Of a stretch of 64,000 bases of DNA, positions 43,967 to 55,413 are shown piece after piece. Source of the DNA: Xenorhabdus vietnamensis (GTDB lineage: Bacteria; Pseudomonadota; Gammaproteobacteria; Enterobacterales; Enterobacteriaceae); the NCBI RefSeq assembly GCF_002127535.1, contig NZ_MUBJ01000001.1, positions 310,001 to 374,000 of the forward strand, written 5' to 3'. The position numbers and the translations under genes are program-made. The notes under the pieces are model-generated. The model was not told the DNA's origin. It did not search any database and was given only the letters and a program-made list of their open reading frames with translations. How positions within the stretch are numbered: the first letter of the stretch is position 1; each line of letters starts with the position of its first letter.

Positions 43967-45961
43967 ATGACCACTCGTAAAACCCTTGCTAATGCTATCC
44001 GCTTCTTGAGCATGGACGCTGTGCAGAAAGCAAAATCAGGGCATCCTGGTGCACCAATGGGAATGGCTGACATTGCTGAAGTGCTGTGGCGCGACTATCT
44101 GAATCATAACCCTTCTAACCCTAACTGGGTTGATCGTGACCGTTTCGTGTTATCTAATGGTCACGGCTCTATGCTGATTTACAGCTTGCTGCATCTGACG
44201 GGTTATGATGTTTCTATTGATGATTTGAAAAATTTCCGTCAATTGCACTCTAAAACTCCAGGCCATCCAGAGTATGGCTATACTTCTGGCGTGGAAACGA
44301 CTACTGGCCCATTGGGGCAGGGGATCGCTAACGCAGTAGGTTTTGCGATTGCAGAACGAACACTTGCAGCGCAGTTCAACCGTCCAGGCCACGATATTGT
44401 CGATCACTTCACTTATGTGTTTATGGGTGACGGCTGTATGATGGAAGGGATCTCCCATGAAGTTTGCTCTTTGGCGGGCACACTGAAACTGGGCAAATTG
44501 ATCGCATTCTATGATGACAATGGTATTTCTATCGATGGTGAAGTAGAAGGCTGGTTCACCGATGATACTGCAACACGCTTTGAAGCCTATGGCTGGCATG
44601 TTATCCGTGGCGTCGATGGTCATGACTCTGACGCTATTGCGGCAGCTATTGAAGCAGCACGTAAAGAGACAGGCAAACCTTCCCTGTTGATGTGCAAAAC
44701 CATCATTGGTTTTGGCTCGCCAAACAAAGCAGGTAAAGAAGAATGTCACGGGGCTCCATTGGGTGATGCTGAAATTGAAGCAACTCGTAAAGCCCTGGGC
44801 TGGGAACATCCTGCATTTGAAGTGCCTCAGGATATTTATGCTGGCTGGAATGCTCAGGAAGCAGGCAAAACCAAAGAAACCGCTTGGGAAGAGAAATTTG
44901 CTGCATATGCCAAAGCTCATCCGGAATTGGCTACTGAATTCACCCGCCGTACCAATGGTGAACTGCCAGCTAACTGGGAAGCTGAATCCAAGGCATTCAT
45001 TGAAAATCTGCAACAGAACCCTGCTTCTATTGCCAGCCGCAAGGCATCACAAAACGCATTGGAAGCATTCGGTAAAGTTCTGCCAGAATTCATGGGTGGT
45101 TCTGCCGATTTAGCACCAAGTAACCTGACCATGTGGTCTGGTTCCAAGCCACTGAACGAAGTTCAGGATGGTAACTACATTCACTATGGTGTGCGTGAGT
45201 TCGGTATGTCTGCCATTATGAACGGTATCGCACTGCATGGTGGTTTTGTGCCTTATGGTGCAACATTCCTGATGTTCGTGGAATATGCCCGCAACGCTGT
45301 ACGTATGGCAGCACTGATGAAAATACGCAGCATCTTCGTTTATACCCACGATTCCATCGGGCTGGGTGAAGATGGCCCAACTCACCAGCCAGTAGAGCAG
45401 ATTGCCAGCCTGCGCGTAACACCAAACATGAGCACATGGCGTCCATGTGATCAGGTTGAATCTGCGGTTGCGTGGAAATATGCAATTGAGCGCAAAGATG
45501 GCCCTACTTCACTGATCTTCTCCCGTCAGAATCTGGCACAGCAAGAGCGTACGGCTGAGCAATTGGCGAATATCGAGAAAGGTGCTTACGTCCTGAAAGA
45601 TTGTGCAGATCAGCCTGAGTTGATCCTGATTGCAACGGGTTCTGAAGTGGAACTGGCTGTGAAAGCGGCTGAACAACTGAGTGCTGAAGGCCGTCAGGTT
45701 CGTGTGGTTTCCATGCCATCTACTGATGCTTTCGATAAGCAGGATGCTGCATACCGTGAAGCGGTACTGCCTGCGGCAGTTTCTGCTCGTGTTGCCATCG
45801 AAGCAGGTATTGCCGATTACTGGTTCAAATACGTTGGCATTAATGGTGACATCGTTGGTATGAAGACTTTCGGTGAATCTGCACCTGCTGATGCACTGTT
45901 CAAAGAGTTTGGTTTCACTGTTGAAAATGTGGTAGCCAAGGCATCCGCTCTGCTGAAATAA
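43967..45961 (+). CDS. tktA: Transketolase
   Basis: The 664-residue enzyme has the thiamine diphosphate motif GDGCMMEG with D155 and N185, H26 in [10 protein letters not shown], and the pyrimidine-domain [11 protein letters not shown]. It moves two-carbon units between sugar phosphates in the pentose phosphate pathway and makes erythrose 4-phosphate for aromatic amino acids. It is one residue longer than E. coli TktA. epd, pgk and fbaA follow on the same strand, as in enterobacteria, but a terminator separates them. Confidence 0.97.
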   Translation: MTTRKTLANAIRFLSMDAVQKAKSGHPGAPMGMADIAEVLWRDYLNHNPSNPNWVDRDRFVLSNGHGSMLIYSLLHLTGYDVSIDDLKNFRQLHSKTPGHPEYGYTSGVETTTGPLGQGIANAVGFAIAERTLAAQFNRPGHDIVDHFTYVFMGDGCMMEGISHEVCSLAGTLKLGKLIAFYDDNGISIDGEVEGWFTDDTATRFEAYGWHVIRGVDGHDSDAIAAAIEAARKETGKPSLLMCKTIIGFGSPNKAGKEECHGAPLGDAEIEATRKALGWEHPAFEVPQDIYAGWNAQEAGKTKETAWEEKFAAYAKAHPELATEFTRRTNGELPANWEAESKAFIENLQQNPASIASRKASQNALEAFGKVLPEFMGGSADLAPSNLTMWSGSKPLNEVQDGNYIHYGVREFGMSAIMNGIALHGGFVPYGATFLMFVEYARNAVRMAALMKIRSIFVYTHDSIGLGEDGPTHQPVEQIASLRVTPNMSTWRPCDQVESAVAWKYAIERKDGPTSLIFSRQNLAQQERTAEQLANIEKGAYVLKDCADQPELILIATGSEVELAVKAAEQLSAEGRQVRVVSMPSTDAFDKQDAAYREAVLPAAVSARVAIEAGIADYWFKYVGINGDIVGMKTFGESAPADALFKEFGFTVENVVAKASALLK

Positions 45962-45991
45962 TCCGTAATTAAGCGCATTTGCATCAATTTT

Positions 45992-46014
45992 AGAGCGAAT
46001 GCGCTCTTTTTTTG
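45992..46014 (+). terminator. Intrinsic terminator after tktA
   Basis: AGAGCG and CGCTCT with a 4-base loop, followed by seven T. Confidence 0.9.
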
Positions 46015-46242
46015 TTCAGTTTTTCCTCTGTTACATGGCTAATGGCGCTTGCCATTACGCTTTTTTTCTCGTAATCTGCTTTCCATAGTTGCTGAACCGT
46101 TTCAGTTTAATGTGTTAATTAAATATATAAAATGCCTTGTATATCACAATATGGCTAATTTTGTGATGAATTATTCGTACAAGCAGGCGTTGCTCAGTTA
46201 TCCTAAGCGGTTGCATGACTACAGATAAATTCAGGGAGTAAC

Positions 46243-47262
46243 ATGACAATCAGAGTAGCGATTAACGGCTTCGGAAGAATAGGGCGTAGTGTCTTGCGTG
46301 CGCTTTATGAATCCGGACGTCGAACTGAAATTTCGGTTATCGCTATCAATGAGTTGGCGGATGCGGAAGGCATTGCCCATTTATTGAAATACGATTCCAG
46401 TCATGGGCGTTTTGCATGGGATGTACGCCTGAATAATAATTTATTGCAAGTAGGGGACGACAGTATCCGGCTGTTTCATCAACCGGAGATCTCGGCTCTG
46501 CCGTGGAAAGAGCTGGGCATTGATATCGTTCTTGATTGTACGGGCAAATATGGTGAGCGGGCAGACGGAGAGTCTCATATCGCCAGCGGAGCCAAAAAAG
46601 TCCTATTTTCACATCCGGGAGGAAATAATCTGGATGCAACCGTGGTATATGGTGTCAACCACCATTCTCTGGTTGCAGAAGATCGCATTGTTTCCAATGC
46701 ATCCTGTACAACAAACTGCATCATTCCAATTATCAAAGTATTGGATGATGAGTTCAATATTGAATCTGGTACGGTGACAACCATCCACGCATCCATGAAT
46801 GATCAACCTGTGATCGATGCTTATCACCGTGATTTACGTCGAACCCGGGCAGCCAGTCAATCCATTATTCCTGTTGATACAAAACTGTCTGCGGGGATCT
46901 CACGTGTTTTCCCTAAATTCATCGATCGGTTTGAGGCAATTTCTGTTCGAGTGCCGACTATCAACGTGACAGCGATTGACTTAAGCGTGACAGTCCGTGC
47001 GGCAGTGAATGTTGAAGATGTCAACCAGCTCCTGCAAAAATCAGCGGCCAGAGAGTTTCGTGGTATAGTGGATTATACTGATTTGCCGTTGGTTTCAATG
47101 GATTTTAACCACGATCCCCACAGTGCCATTGTGGATGGCACACAAACAAGAGTCAGCGGGAAACACCTGATTAAAACTCTTGTGTGGTGTGACAATGAAT
47201 GGGGTTTTGCCAATCGTATGATTGACACAACGTTGGCAATGGCTGCAACTGGTTTCAAATAA
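46243..47262 (+). CDS. epd: D-erythrose-4-phosphate dehydrogenase
   Basis: The 339-residue protein is a GAPDH relative with INGFGRIGR for NAD and SNASCTTNC with catalytic C155. Its place before pgk and fbaA and the enterobacterial sequence mark it as Epd (GapB), which makes 4-phosphoerythronate for pyridoxal phosphate synthesis, rather than as GAPDH itself. The start ATG has CAGGGAG upstream. pgk follows after 73 bp and may be cotranscribed. Confidence 0.93.
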   Translation: MTIRVAINGFGRIGRSVLRALYESGRRTEISVIAINELADAEGIAHLLKYDSSHGRFAWDVRLNNNLLQVGDDSIRLFHQPEISALPWKELGIDIVLDCTGKYGERADGESHIASGAKKVLFSHPGGNNLDATVVYGVNHHSLVAEDRIVSNASCTTNCIIPIIKVLDDEFNIESGTVTTIHASMNDQPVIDAYHRDLRRTRAASQSIIPVDTKLSAGISRVFPKFIDRFEAISVRVPTINVTAIDLSVTVRAAVNVEDVNQLLQKSAAREFRGIVDYTDLPLVSMDFNHDPHSAIVDGTQTRVSGKHLIKTLVWCDNEWGFANRMIDTTLAMAATGFK

Positions 47263-47335
47263 TCATTTGTTGTGTCACATATGACACATCAGCAGAAGAT
47301 TGAATAATTTTAAAGAATCAATGAGAGGATTCACC

Positions 47336-48502
47336 ATGTCTGTAATTAAGATGACTGATTTAGATCTGGCGGGTAAACGTGTACTGATCCGTGCTGATCT
47401 GAATGTGCCTGTAAAAGATGGCAAAGTGACTTCTGATGCACGTATCCGTGCGTCTTTGCCGACGATTGAGGCTGCGCTGAATCAGGGAGCCAAGGTCATG
47501 GTTACTTCTCACCTGGGACGTCCGACTGAAGGAGAATACAACGAAGAGTTCTCACTGCAACCCATTGTTGATTACCTGAAAGAAGCACTTTCTTCCCCTG
47601 TTCGTCTGGAAAAAAACTATCTGGATGGTGTTGAAGTGGCGGAAGGAGAATTAGTTGTTCTGGAAAACGTTCGCTTCAACAAAGGTGAGAAAAAAGACGA
47701 TGAAACGTTATCAAAGCAATATGCAGCACTGTGTGATGTGTATGTAATGGATGCTTTTGGTACTGCGCACCGCGCGCAAGCGTCAACTCATGGCGTTGCT
47801 AAGTTTGCTCCAATTGCTTGTGCTGGTCCGTTGCTGTCTGGTGAGCTGGAAGCTTTGGGTAAGGCACTGCACAACCCCGGTCGCCCAATGGTGGCAATTG
47901 TGGGTGGCTCTAAAGTCTCAACCAAACTGACAGTTCTTGATTCACTGTCTAAAATTGCCGATCAACTGATTGTAGGGGGTGGGATTGCCAATACATTTGT
48001 TGCTGCTGAAGGACACAACGTTGGCCGTTCACTCTACGAAGATGATTTGATTCCAGAAGCCAAAAAACTGCTGGAAAGTTGTGATATCCCGGTTCCTACC
48101 GATGTTCGTGTTGCGACAGAGTTCTCTGAAACTGCGGGAGCAACACTAAAATCCACCAGTGAAATTAAAGACGAAGAGCAGATCCTTGACTTGGGTGATG
48201 CTTCTGCCGAACGTCTGGCTGAAATTCTGAAAAACGCCAAGACCATCCTGTGGAATGGCCCGGTAGGTGTTTTTGAATTCCCTAATTTCCGTAAAGGAAC
48301 CGAAATTGTTGCCCGTGCAATTGCTGAGAGCGATGCTTTCTCAATCGCAGGTGGCGGTGATACCTTGGCGGCAATCGATCTATTTGAAATTGCTGATAAG
48401 ATCTCTTACATCTCTACTGGTGGTGGTGCTTTCCTTGAATTCGTCGAAGGCAAAAAACTGCCAGCCGTTGTGATGCTGGAAGAACGAGCTAAAAGTAACT
48501 AA
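47336..48502 (+). CDS. pgk: Phosphoglycerate kinase
   Basis: The 388-residue enzyme starts [26 protein letters not shown], with the HLGRPT substrate motif, VGGSKVSTK and GGGDTLAAI nucleotide motifs. It transfers phosphate from 1,3-bisphosphoglycerate to ADP. ATG 47336 has GAGAGGA upstream; the twelve-codon extension is rejected because E. coli Pgk has the same N-terminus. It lies in an epd-pgk-fbaA operon order. Confidence 0.97.
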   Translation: MSVIKMTDLDLAGKRVLIRADLNVPVKDGKVTSDARIRASLPTIEAALNQGAKVMVTSHLGRPTEGEYNEEFSLQPIVDYLKEALSSPVRLEKNYLDGVEVAEGELVVLENVRFNKGEKKDDETLSKQYAALCDVYVMDAFGTAHRAQASTHGVAKFAPIACAGPLLSGELEALGKALHNPGRPMVAIVGGSKVSTKLTVLDSLSKIADQLIVGGGIANTFVAAEGHNVGRSLYEDDLIPEAKKLLESCDIPVPTDVRVATEFSETAGATLKSTSEIKDEEQILDLGDASAERLAEILKNAKTILWNGPVGVFEFPNFRKGTEIVARAIAESDAFSIAGGGDTLAAIDLFEIADKISYISTGGGAFLEFVEGKKLPAVVMLEERAKSN

Positions 48503-48559
48503 GTTGTAATAACGGGCAGCATTGACTGCCTGTTCAATGTCAATACAGGGCCACGTAAC

Positions 48560-49636
48560 ATGTCTAAAATTTTTGATTTCGTAAAACCGGGTGTCATCAC
48601 TGGTGATGATGTTCAAAAAGTCTTTGCCATCGCTAAAGAAAACAACTTCGCGTTACCAGCGGTTAACTGCGTTGGTACTGATTCCATCAACGCAGTGTTG
48701 GAAACGGCGGCAAAAGTACGTGCTCCGGTTATTATCCAGTTTTCTAACGGCGGTGCGTCTTTCGTTGCAGGTAAAGGTCTGAAAACAGAAGGTCAGCAAG
48801 CCGCGATTATCGGTTCCATTTCTGGCGCTCACCATGTTCACCAGATGGCAGAACACTATGGTGTGCCTGTTATCCTGCATACCGACCATTGTGCCCGTAA
48901 ATTGCTGCCATGGATCGACGGGCTGCTGGATGCGGGTGAAAAACACTATGCGCAAACTGGCAAGCCACTGTTCTCCTCTCACATGATCGACCTGTCTGAA
49001 GAATCTTTGGAAGAAAACATCGAGATTTGCGGCCAATATTTGGCACGCATGGCGAAAATCGACATGACGCTGGAAATTGAACTGGGTTGTACTGGTGGTG
49101 AAGAAGATGGTGTTGATAACACTCATCTGGACAGTTCTTCCCTGTACACTCAGCCAGAAGACGTGGCTTACGCATATGAAAAACTGAACGCTATCAGTCC
49201 ACGTTTCACTATCGCGGCTTCTTTTGGCAACGTTCATGGTGTATACAAACCAGGTAACGTTAAACTGACGCCAAAAATCCTGCATAACTCACAGGAATAT
49301 GTCTCTGAGAAATTCAACCTTCCACACAACAGTCTGGATTTTGTCTTCCACGGTGGCTCCGGCTCTACCGCAGAAGAGATTCAGGAAGCAGTTAGCTATG
49401 GTGTAGTGAAAATGAATATCGATACCGATACCCAGTGGGCAACTTGGGAAGGTATTCTGAACTACTACAAAAAGAACGAAGGCTACCTGCAAGGCCAGTT
49501 GGGTAACCCAGAAGGTGCCGACAAGCCTAACAAGAAATTCTATGATCCACGTGTTTGGCTGCGTGCCGGTCAGACTTCCATGATCGTTCGTCTGGAACAG
49601 GCTTTTAAAGAACTGAATGCGATTGACGTGCTGTAA
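48560..49636 (+). CDS. fbaA: Fructose-bisphosphate aldolase, class II
   Basis: The 358-residue enzyme has D109 and H110 in LHTDHCARKLLPW for catalysis and zinc, ELGCTGGEEDGVDN, and FGNVHGVYKPG. It splits fructose 1,6-bisphosphate in glycolysis. It is the last gene of the epd-pgk-fbaA group, 57 bp after pgk. Confidence 0.97.
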   Translation: MSKIFDFVKPGVITGDDVQKVFAIAKENNFALPAVNCVGTDSINAVLETAAKVRAPVIIQFSNGGASFVAGKGLKTEGQQAAIIGSISGAHHVHQMAEHYGVPVILHTDHCARKLLPWIDGLLDAGEKHYAQTGKPLFSSHMIDLSEESLEENIEICGQYLARMAKIDMTLEIELGCTGGEEDGVDNTHLDSSSLYTQPEDVAYAYEKLNAISPRFTIAASFGNVHGVYKPGNVKLTPKILHNSQEYVSEKFNLPHNSLDFVFHGGSGSTAEEIQEAVSYGVVKMNIDTDTQWATWEGILNYYKKNEGYLQGQLGNPEGADKPNKKFYDPRVWLRAGQTSMIVRLEQAFKELNAIDVL

Positions 49637-49685
49637 TTGAGATAATTAATTGCATAGTAATTCCATAGCATAGATAGTCAATTTT

Positions 49686-49720
49686 CAGATTGCACTCCAT
49701 AATGGAGTGTAATCTGATTT
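49686..49720 (+). terminator. Hairpin after fbaA
   Basis: CAGATTGCACTCCA and TGGAGTGTAATCTG form a 14-bp stem with a single G-T wobble and a 3-base loop, then ATTTAA. It probably ends the fbaA transcript. Confidence 0.65.
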
Positions 49721-49929
49721 AAGCTCTAACTCAGATTGGGGAATTTGCGCGCTTGTTTATTTTCGTGTCTTAAAACGAGTGTGTTTTTAGATAGAACAGC
49801 ATGAACATCCTGATAGAAGCACTAAAAGTGCAGGTAAGGTGACACTAGATTTGAAGGGACAGAATTCCCGCCCGTTATTTAAATTATCAACGAGCGGAAA
49901 ACTTGTTCAAGAAAGCAGAATTAGGCAGA

Positions 49930-51396
49930 TTACGCTTTCACTTCCTCTTTCATAATACGATTCAGCCATGGCACCATAAAGGCCATAATCACGGTAACAA
50001 CCAGAGTAGCAATCCCGATTTTACTGAACACGCCAGTATAAATTGGCAGGGTTTGCAGGGGATCGGTCACGCCTTTTGGTGCGGCGGTAAAGGTAGCCAC
50101 ATAACTACCCAATACTGATGCAGCGGCTTGTGACAGGAACCACATGCCCAGAATAAAGCCAGTCAGATAACTAGGAACAAACGCTGCCACCATTGCCAAT
50201 CCCAGAGCACTAATCATCAATTCGCCGACACTTTGGAACAGATAAACCAGCACAATAAACCACGGGGAAGTTATGCCATTTTCATCGGCAAATAAACCTG
50301 AAGCTGCGGCCGTCAGGAAGCCTAAAGAGCATAAGAACATACCTAAGGTGAATTTTGTTGGCATGGAAAAATCTTTGCCTTTGGCACCCAACTTGGTGTA
50401 AGCAACCGCCAATATTGGACTAACAACGATGATCCAGAATGGGTTTAGTGCCTGAAAACTTACTGGATTGACATCAAAACCCAAAATTTGGTGATGCACG
50501 TTATTAATAGCAAAGAAATTGAGGGAAGTGGGCATTTGGTTATACAGGATGAAAAATACGATGGCCTGAAGCATCAGAATAAATGCCACGAACATTTTAT
50601 TACGGCCAATGCGATTTTGTTTAAATGCTTGCCAGAAGAAAATGAAAATAACAACAGCGGAAATCACTATCAGGGCGATATTGGCAATTTTGATATTGTG
50701 GAGCAACCAGGTACAGATGCCAATCGTGATCACTGTACCGATGAGAACTGCGAGCAAAGTTGCATAGTTTACCGGAGCATGATCGGGTTCTGAACCGATG
50801 TTATGTACCATACGGCGGCAAGCAATATAAACCAGCAGGGCAATGATCAGGCCAATACCACAGATATTATAGGTGACGGCATAACCATATTTTTCGGCAA
50901 TCACGGGAGCAAGAGAAAGAGAAAACAGAGAACCGAGATTGATGGACATATAAAACAGCGTAAATGCACCATCCAAACGCGGGTCTTTTGGCTCATAACA
51001 TTTAGCTAGCAGGCTGGCAGGATTGGCTTTAAAAAGACCATTACCGACAGCAACTGTTCCCAATGCATAAAAAATCAGGTCAGGATGCATGATAGACAGG
51101 CCAATCATGAAATAGCCGATTGCCATGATAATCGCACCCAGAACAAGAGTACGTTTGGTTCCCAGTAAGTGGTCACCTACATAACCACCAATGGAAATCA
51201 GACCATACACCAACGCGGTAAATGCACCAAAGGTGATAAAAGCTTGTGCTTCTGAAAAACCGAGTTGGTGAACGAAATAAACGGCAAGAATGCCTTGAAC
51301 GCCGTAGAAACCAAACCGTTCCCATAGTTCCACAAAAAAGATCATAAAAAAGGGTTTTGGTTGATCCCATAGACCGATCGGACCGGTTTTATTCAT
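49930..51396 (-). CDS. dtpB: POT-family di/tripeptide-proton symporter (DtpB-like)
   Basis: The 488-residue inner-membrane protein has about 14 hydrophobic segments and the POT motif ELWERFG (E23, E26, R27 in ExxERFxYY form), DHLLGTKRT, and [10 protein letters not shown]. The N-terminal 180 residues follow E. coli DtpB closely, so this member is preferred over DtpA. It imports di- and tripeptides with protons. It stands alone. Confidence 0.87.
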   Translation of the reverse strand: MNKTGPIGLWDQPKPFFMIFFVELWERFGFYGVQGILAVYFVHQLGFSEAQAFITFGAFTALVYGLISIGGYVGDHLLGTKRTLVLGAIIMAIGYFMIGLSIMHPDLIFYALGTVAVGNGLFKANPASLLAKCYEPKDPRLDGAFTLFYMSINLGSLFSLSLAPVIAEKYGYAVTYNICGIGLIIALLVYIACRRMVHNIGSEPDHAPVNYATLLAVLIGTVITIGICTWLLHNIKIANIALIVISAVVIFIFFWQAFKQNRIGRNKMFVAFILMLQAIVFFILYNQMPTSLNFFAINNVHHQILGFDVNPVSFQALNPFWIIVVSPILAVAYTKLGAKGKDFSMPTKFTLGMFLCSLGFLTAAASGLFADENGITSPWFIVLVYLFQSVGELMISALGLAMVAAFVPSYLTGFILGMWFLSQAAASVLGSYVATFTAAPKGVTDPLQTLPIYTGVFSKIGIATLVVTVIMAFMVPWLNRIMKEEVKA

Positions 51397-51998
51397 AGTG
51401 AATGCCTCTGTTAACTATCATTCCGATGGGCAATACATCCAGATAATTATATTGTTGTTAACATACTTGTAACTTAATGTATCGCACGGGTTGTAATTTT
51501 ATTTATTTATTTATTCAGGGTGATCGTGAAGCAAGGGAGGTTAATATACTGGTATGGTATCTTCTCAATGGTTGATCACACTAACGAAAAAAAGTAATAC
51601 CAGATTTGACAGAATATTCACTAAATTAATATCAAAAATTATTAATCAGAGGGTTATGTGTTCGCAAATAAATCGATTTGATTGTAATTTGATCCATTTT
51701 GTTTATTGCTTGTTGAAAAATGAGAGGTGAAATGAAAGGGCATACTAAATAAAATCACTAATATCTATATATTAACTTTTTGTTATGTATTTAACTGTCA
51801 ATTTCACTTTTTGAAGTGAAATTTAAGATTTTAAGGTTTAGATTTATTGAAATTTTGGGGTAATATTCAGGTTAATATCTCTTAAATATTAATTAAGAAA
51901 GATATTAGTGAGAATTAGGCGATGAAGGTCTTTTGATAAAGAACCTTCATATTAGGAAGCTATGTTGGAAATATTGTTGTTTTAAATGTGCATTTATT
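51397..51998. other. AT-rich spacer between dtpB and hpaC
   Basis: About 600 bp with many stops in all frames and no recognised RNA or repeat. It contains the dtpB promoter and the 3' end of the hpa transcript; no clear terminator hairpin was found for hpaC. Confidence 0.5.
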
Positions 51999-52517
51999 TT
52001 AAACAACAGGTGTTATATTTTTATCCATTACTGGATGAAAATCGCGCTTAAAATAAATTAATCCGTGGCCTTCTTCTCTGACCATAATCTGTTTTATTTC
52101 CACTAAATAAACATAATGAGTGCCAACTTCTTGTACCTGTTTGATGCTACCTTCCAGATTGGCAAGGGTTTCTTTTAACATAGGTTGCCCTAGTGGGCCG
52201 TTGTGCCAAATATCCCAACCGAAGCGTTCCTCCATGCTGACTCCGGTCATACCAGCAAAATGGCGAGCCAGCAATTCTTGTTCGTGATTCAGGATATTGA
52301 CACACAAATGACCATTTTCCTGAAATACCGGATTCATGGCGCTATTGCGATTCATGCATATCATCAGAGTCGGAGGCGTATCTGTCACAGAGCACACCGC
52401 CGTTGCAGTTATACCACAGCGCCCCGCAGGGCCATCTGTGGTGATGATATTCACTGCCGCGGAAAGGCTTGCCATCGCGTTCCTGAAACACAGGCGATGT
52501 TCATTTTCTACAGACAT
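51999..52517 (-). CDS. hpaC: 4-hydroxyphenylacetate 3-monooxygenase, reductase component
   Basis: The 172-residue protein is a short-chain flavin reductase: FRNAMASLSAAVNIITTDGPAGRCGITATAVCSVTDTPPTLMICMNRNS is the FMN-binding start, and HLCVNIL follows. It reduces FAD with NADH and hands it to HpaB. It follows hpaB by 21 bp and is the last gene of the cluster. Confidence 0.95.
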   Translation of the reverse strand: MSVENEHRLCFRNAMASLSAAVNIITTDGPAGRCGITATAVCSVTDTPPTLMICMNRNSAMNPVFQENGHLCVNILNHEQELLARHFAGMTGVSMEERFGWDIWHNGPLGQPMLKETLANLEGSIKQVQEVGTHYVYLVEIKQIMVREEGHGLIYFKRDFHPVMDKNITPVV

Positions 52518-52538
52518 AATGGGCCTCCTACTACTGAT

Positions 52539-54101
52539 TTATTTCAGCAGCTTATCTAACAGGTTAATATCACGGTTATTGTGTAAGTGGGGTCTGGTCC
52601 AACCATTCAAATCATAATCAGAGAGGCAGCGATCCACTAATTCCGTCATTTTTTTCATATTGCCAGAGCCATAGGCATGACGCAGACATTGCAGGCGAAT
52701 TTCATCCTGACTACCGGCATAATTGATTTCGTATAATTCATGGCGACCACCGAATTCGCTGCCAATGGCATCCCACATTAATTTCAAAATCTTAATTCGT
52801 TCTACGTGATCAATACCATTAGATCCCCGAACATATTTTTCAAGATATTTATTGACCTCAGGGTTATTCATATCACGTACACTGGATGGCAAATAAATCA
52901 AGCCGCTGGTGACATTGCTTTCAATGATATTCTTGATTTTTGTATAAGCCATGGGTGCCATCACACGATAAGTTTGAATCGCTTGGGTATCGGGCAGATA
53001 AGCGCCATTTTCCCACTGCTTGGATTCTGCCCACATCGCATCTGTCAGAGACCAGAACAGATTGCGCCATGCGACGACTTCTCCCAGATCTGCCTGAACG
53101 CCACGAAAATCCACCACGCCAGTGCATTCAAGGCTTTTTTGCAGCAGGCCCGTGATGAAATCCAGCTTAACTGCAAGGCGCGTACAGGCTTGCATGGGGA
53201 ATAGCCGTGCAAATCCGCTTTGTACTGCCCAATTACGGGCGCGATCAAAATCGCGATAAATTAACACGTTCTCCCATGGAATTAATACCTTATCCATTAC
53301 CAGAATGGCGTCATTTTCATCAAATCGACTGGAAAGAGGATAATCAAAAGGTGTTCCGGTAGCACCTGCCACCAATTCATAAGAGGCGCGAGAGATCAAT
53401 TTCACGCCATCAGCATCCATTGGCGCAACAAACATCAGGGCGAAATCGGGGTTATCCCCAATCACCTGTGCAGAGCCAAAACCGATAAAGTTATAGTGAG
53501 TCAAAGCCGAATTGGTTGCGACAACTTTGGCGCCACTGACAATAATTCCGGCATCTGTCTCTTTTTCTATCTGGATAAAAACATCTTTGACCTGATCCGC
53601 TGGCTTATGGCGATCAATTGGAGGGTTCACAATTGCATGATTGAAATAGATGCAGCTTTCCTGAATGCGCTTATACCAGATGCGGGCATTATCGGCGAAT
53701 TGTCCATAATATTCAGGATAGGCACCCAACGAGCAACAGAATGCTGCTTTATAATCGGGTGAACGCCCCATCCAGCCGTAGTTTTGGCGTGACCATTCAG
53801 CAATGGCATCTCGTTGTTGGCGGATGTCATCAGAGCTGGTGGCGAAGCGGAAGAATTTATGGGTATAGCCACCATTTCCGGTATCGGTATTCCAACACAG
53901 TGCATCATGAGTTTCAGGGGCATGAAGGGCATCATACAATTGACCAATTGAAGCAGCCGCATTGCGGAAAGCCGGATGTGTTGTCACATCTTTGACTCGT
54001 TCACCGTAGATGTAAATTTCGCGGCCATCCTGAAGTGAACTCAGGTATTCTTTACTGGTAAATGGGCGTTTTTGATCAGCACGCAAATCTTCTAGTTTCA
54101 T
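52539..54101 (-). CDS. hpaB: 4-hydroxyphenylacetate 3-monooxygenase, oxygenase component
   Basis: The 520-residue flavin-dependent enzyme matches HpaB along its length: TSKEYLSSLQDGREIYIYGERV, RQNYGWMGRSPDYKAAF, and IVVSGAKVVATNSALTHYNFIG-type segments. It adds a hydroxyl to 4-hydroxyphenylacetate to give 3,4-dihydroxyphenylacetate with FADH2 from HpaC. The 298-bp gap to hpaA (54102-54399) holds its promoter; HpaA is the likely activator. Confidence 0.96.
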   Translation of the reverse strand: MKLEDLRADQKRPFTSKEYLSSLQDGREIYIYGERVKDVTTHPAFRNAAASIGQLYDALHAPETHDALCWNTDTGNGGYTHKFFRFATSSDDIRQQRDAIAEWSRQNYGWMGRSPDYKAAFCCSLGAYPEYYGQFADNARIWYKRIQESCIYFNHAIVNPPIDRHKPADQVKDVFIQIEKETDAGIIVSGAKVVATNSALTHYNFIGFGSAQVIGDNPDFALMFVAPMDADGVKLISRASYELVAGATGTPFDYPLSSRFDENDAILVMDKVLIPWENVLIYRDFDRARNWAVQSGFARLFPMQACTRLAVKLDFITGLLQKSLECTGVVDFRGVQADLGEVVAWRNLFWSLTDAMWAESKQWENGAYLPDTQAIQTYRVMAPMAYTKIKNIIESNVTSGLIYLPSSVRDMNNPEVNKYLEKYVRGSNGIDHVERIKILKLMWDAIGSEFGGRHELYEINYAGSQDEIRLQCLRHAYGSGNMKKMTELVDRCLSDYDLNGWTRPHLHNNRDINLLDKLLK

Positions 54102-54399
54102 AGCAACCTCATGCTCCGAAAAATCCCTTTATTTTGATTTGTTATCTATATGGGGATTTAGTGTTAATTTTATGTTTCTTGCAGTATTTGATTGAAGCGA
54201 TTAAATGATTTTTCTTGAAGAGACTTTCGGAAGGTTTGCTGGTACTTTTCGGTGAATGAGAATAAATTGTGTGAAAGTGTGATCGTCTTAGTGTTTTGAA
54301 GATAAAGAATCTATGCCTTTAGATTATCGTTATGAGATTAATAGGAGAAGTATCCTGTATAAATAATACAAATAAATCATCGTTTCACTTAAACTAATT

Positions 54400-55347
54400 T
54401 TAAAGTACCTTTTTATCCCCAACTAAACTCTTTTCCCGCCAGATACTTGGTGAACACCCCACCAACCGATTAAAAAATCGGGTAAAGTAAGCAGGATCTT
54501 TAAACCCAAGCTGATATGCCACTTCAAATACAGGGCTGTCACTAAACAGCAATAATCGTTTTGCTTCTCGCAACAGTCGGTCAAAGATCAGCTTTTTCGG
54601 TGGGCGATTGGTAAAGCGTCGGCACATATCTTTCAGGCGTGACTCTGTAATACCCAACTTTTCTGCGTATTCCGGCACGGTAAGATGTTGGTGATAATAT
54701 TGGTCAACCAATTGGTGAAAGCGCTGAAATAGTTTTAGTTCTCCCCTGACACCACCGGAATGGTGATCATCAAGGGGGATCGTGCGCAGCAGAAAGGTAA
54801 ACAAAGATTGTGCCAGAAATGCCAGTGATTGTTCTCGCCCAGCGAATTGATTGGCAGACTCACGCCCAATCAGTGCCCAATAATGGTTGAATGTTTCCAA
54901 TTCATCGGATTTATCTGCGACAGAAAGACAGATAGCCGGAATATCAACCATTTCTCGGTGAGTGGGATAAAGTGAGCTAAGCAATGGTGTAATTAATTCC
55001 TGACGGACGGTCAGTACATAACCGTCAGTATCTTCCTGCGTAAAAAAGGCATGGGGAACGGAAGGCGGGGTCAGGATAAATAGCGGAGCTTGTACAGAAT
55101 AGCGCTGTTCATCCAATTGTAATTCAATCCGCCCTGTTACCAGATAATGCAGTTGGAAAAAGCCATCATGGCGATGTGCCTGCATATCACGACCAAAAAA
55201 TGCCGCCATACGACCAAACGTTTGATAGTGAACATCATCCGATCCCTGTGTTTCATCATAGTCCTTGCTGATATCAATATTGGTGATGATGGATTTATCA
55301 GAGGTAGATTTAGTGGTGCTGGGTTTAGCGTTATTGCATGTAGGCAT
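54400..55347 (-). CDS. hpaA: AraC-family activator of the hpaBC genes
   Basis: The 315-residue regulator has an AraC-type cupin in the N-terminal half (GFFQLHYLVTGRIELQLDEQRYSVQAPLFILTPPSVPHAF) and two HTH motifs in the last 100 residues (LTVPEYAEKLGITESRLKDMCRRF; VFEVAYQLGFKDPAYFTRFFNRLVGCSPSIWRE). In E. coli HpaA binds 4-hydroxyphenylacetate and turns on hpaBC. Position between hpaX and hpaB is conserved. Confidence 0.93.
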   Translation of the reverse strand: MPTCNNAKPSTTKSTSDKSIITNIDISKDYDETQGSDDVHYQTFGRMAAFFGRDMQAHRHDGFFQLHYLVTGRIELQLDEQRYSVQAPLFILTPPSVPHAFFTQEDTDGYVLTVRQELITPLLSSLYPTHREMVDIPAICLSVADKSDELETFNHYWALIGRESANQFAGREQSLAFLAQSLFTFLLRTIPLDDHHSGGVRGELKLFQRFHQLVDQYYHQHLTVPEYAEKLGITESRLKDMCRRFTNRPPKKLIFDRLLREAKRLLLFSDSPVFEVAYQLGFKDPAYFTRFFNRLVGCSPSIWREKSLVGDKKVL

Positions 55348-55413
55348 CGACTTTTCCCTTCGGCATCTTATCGTTGGTTCAGGTAACTGGTGTATGGATC
55401 TGCTGTTCGTTAT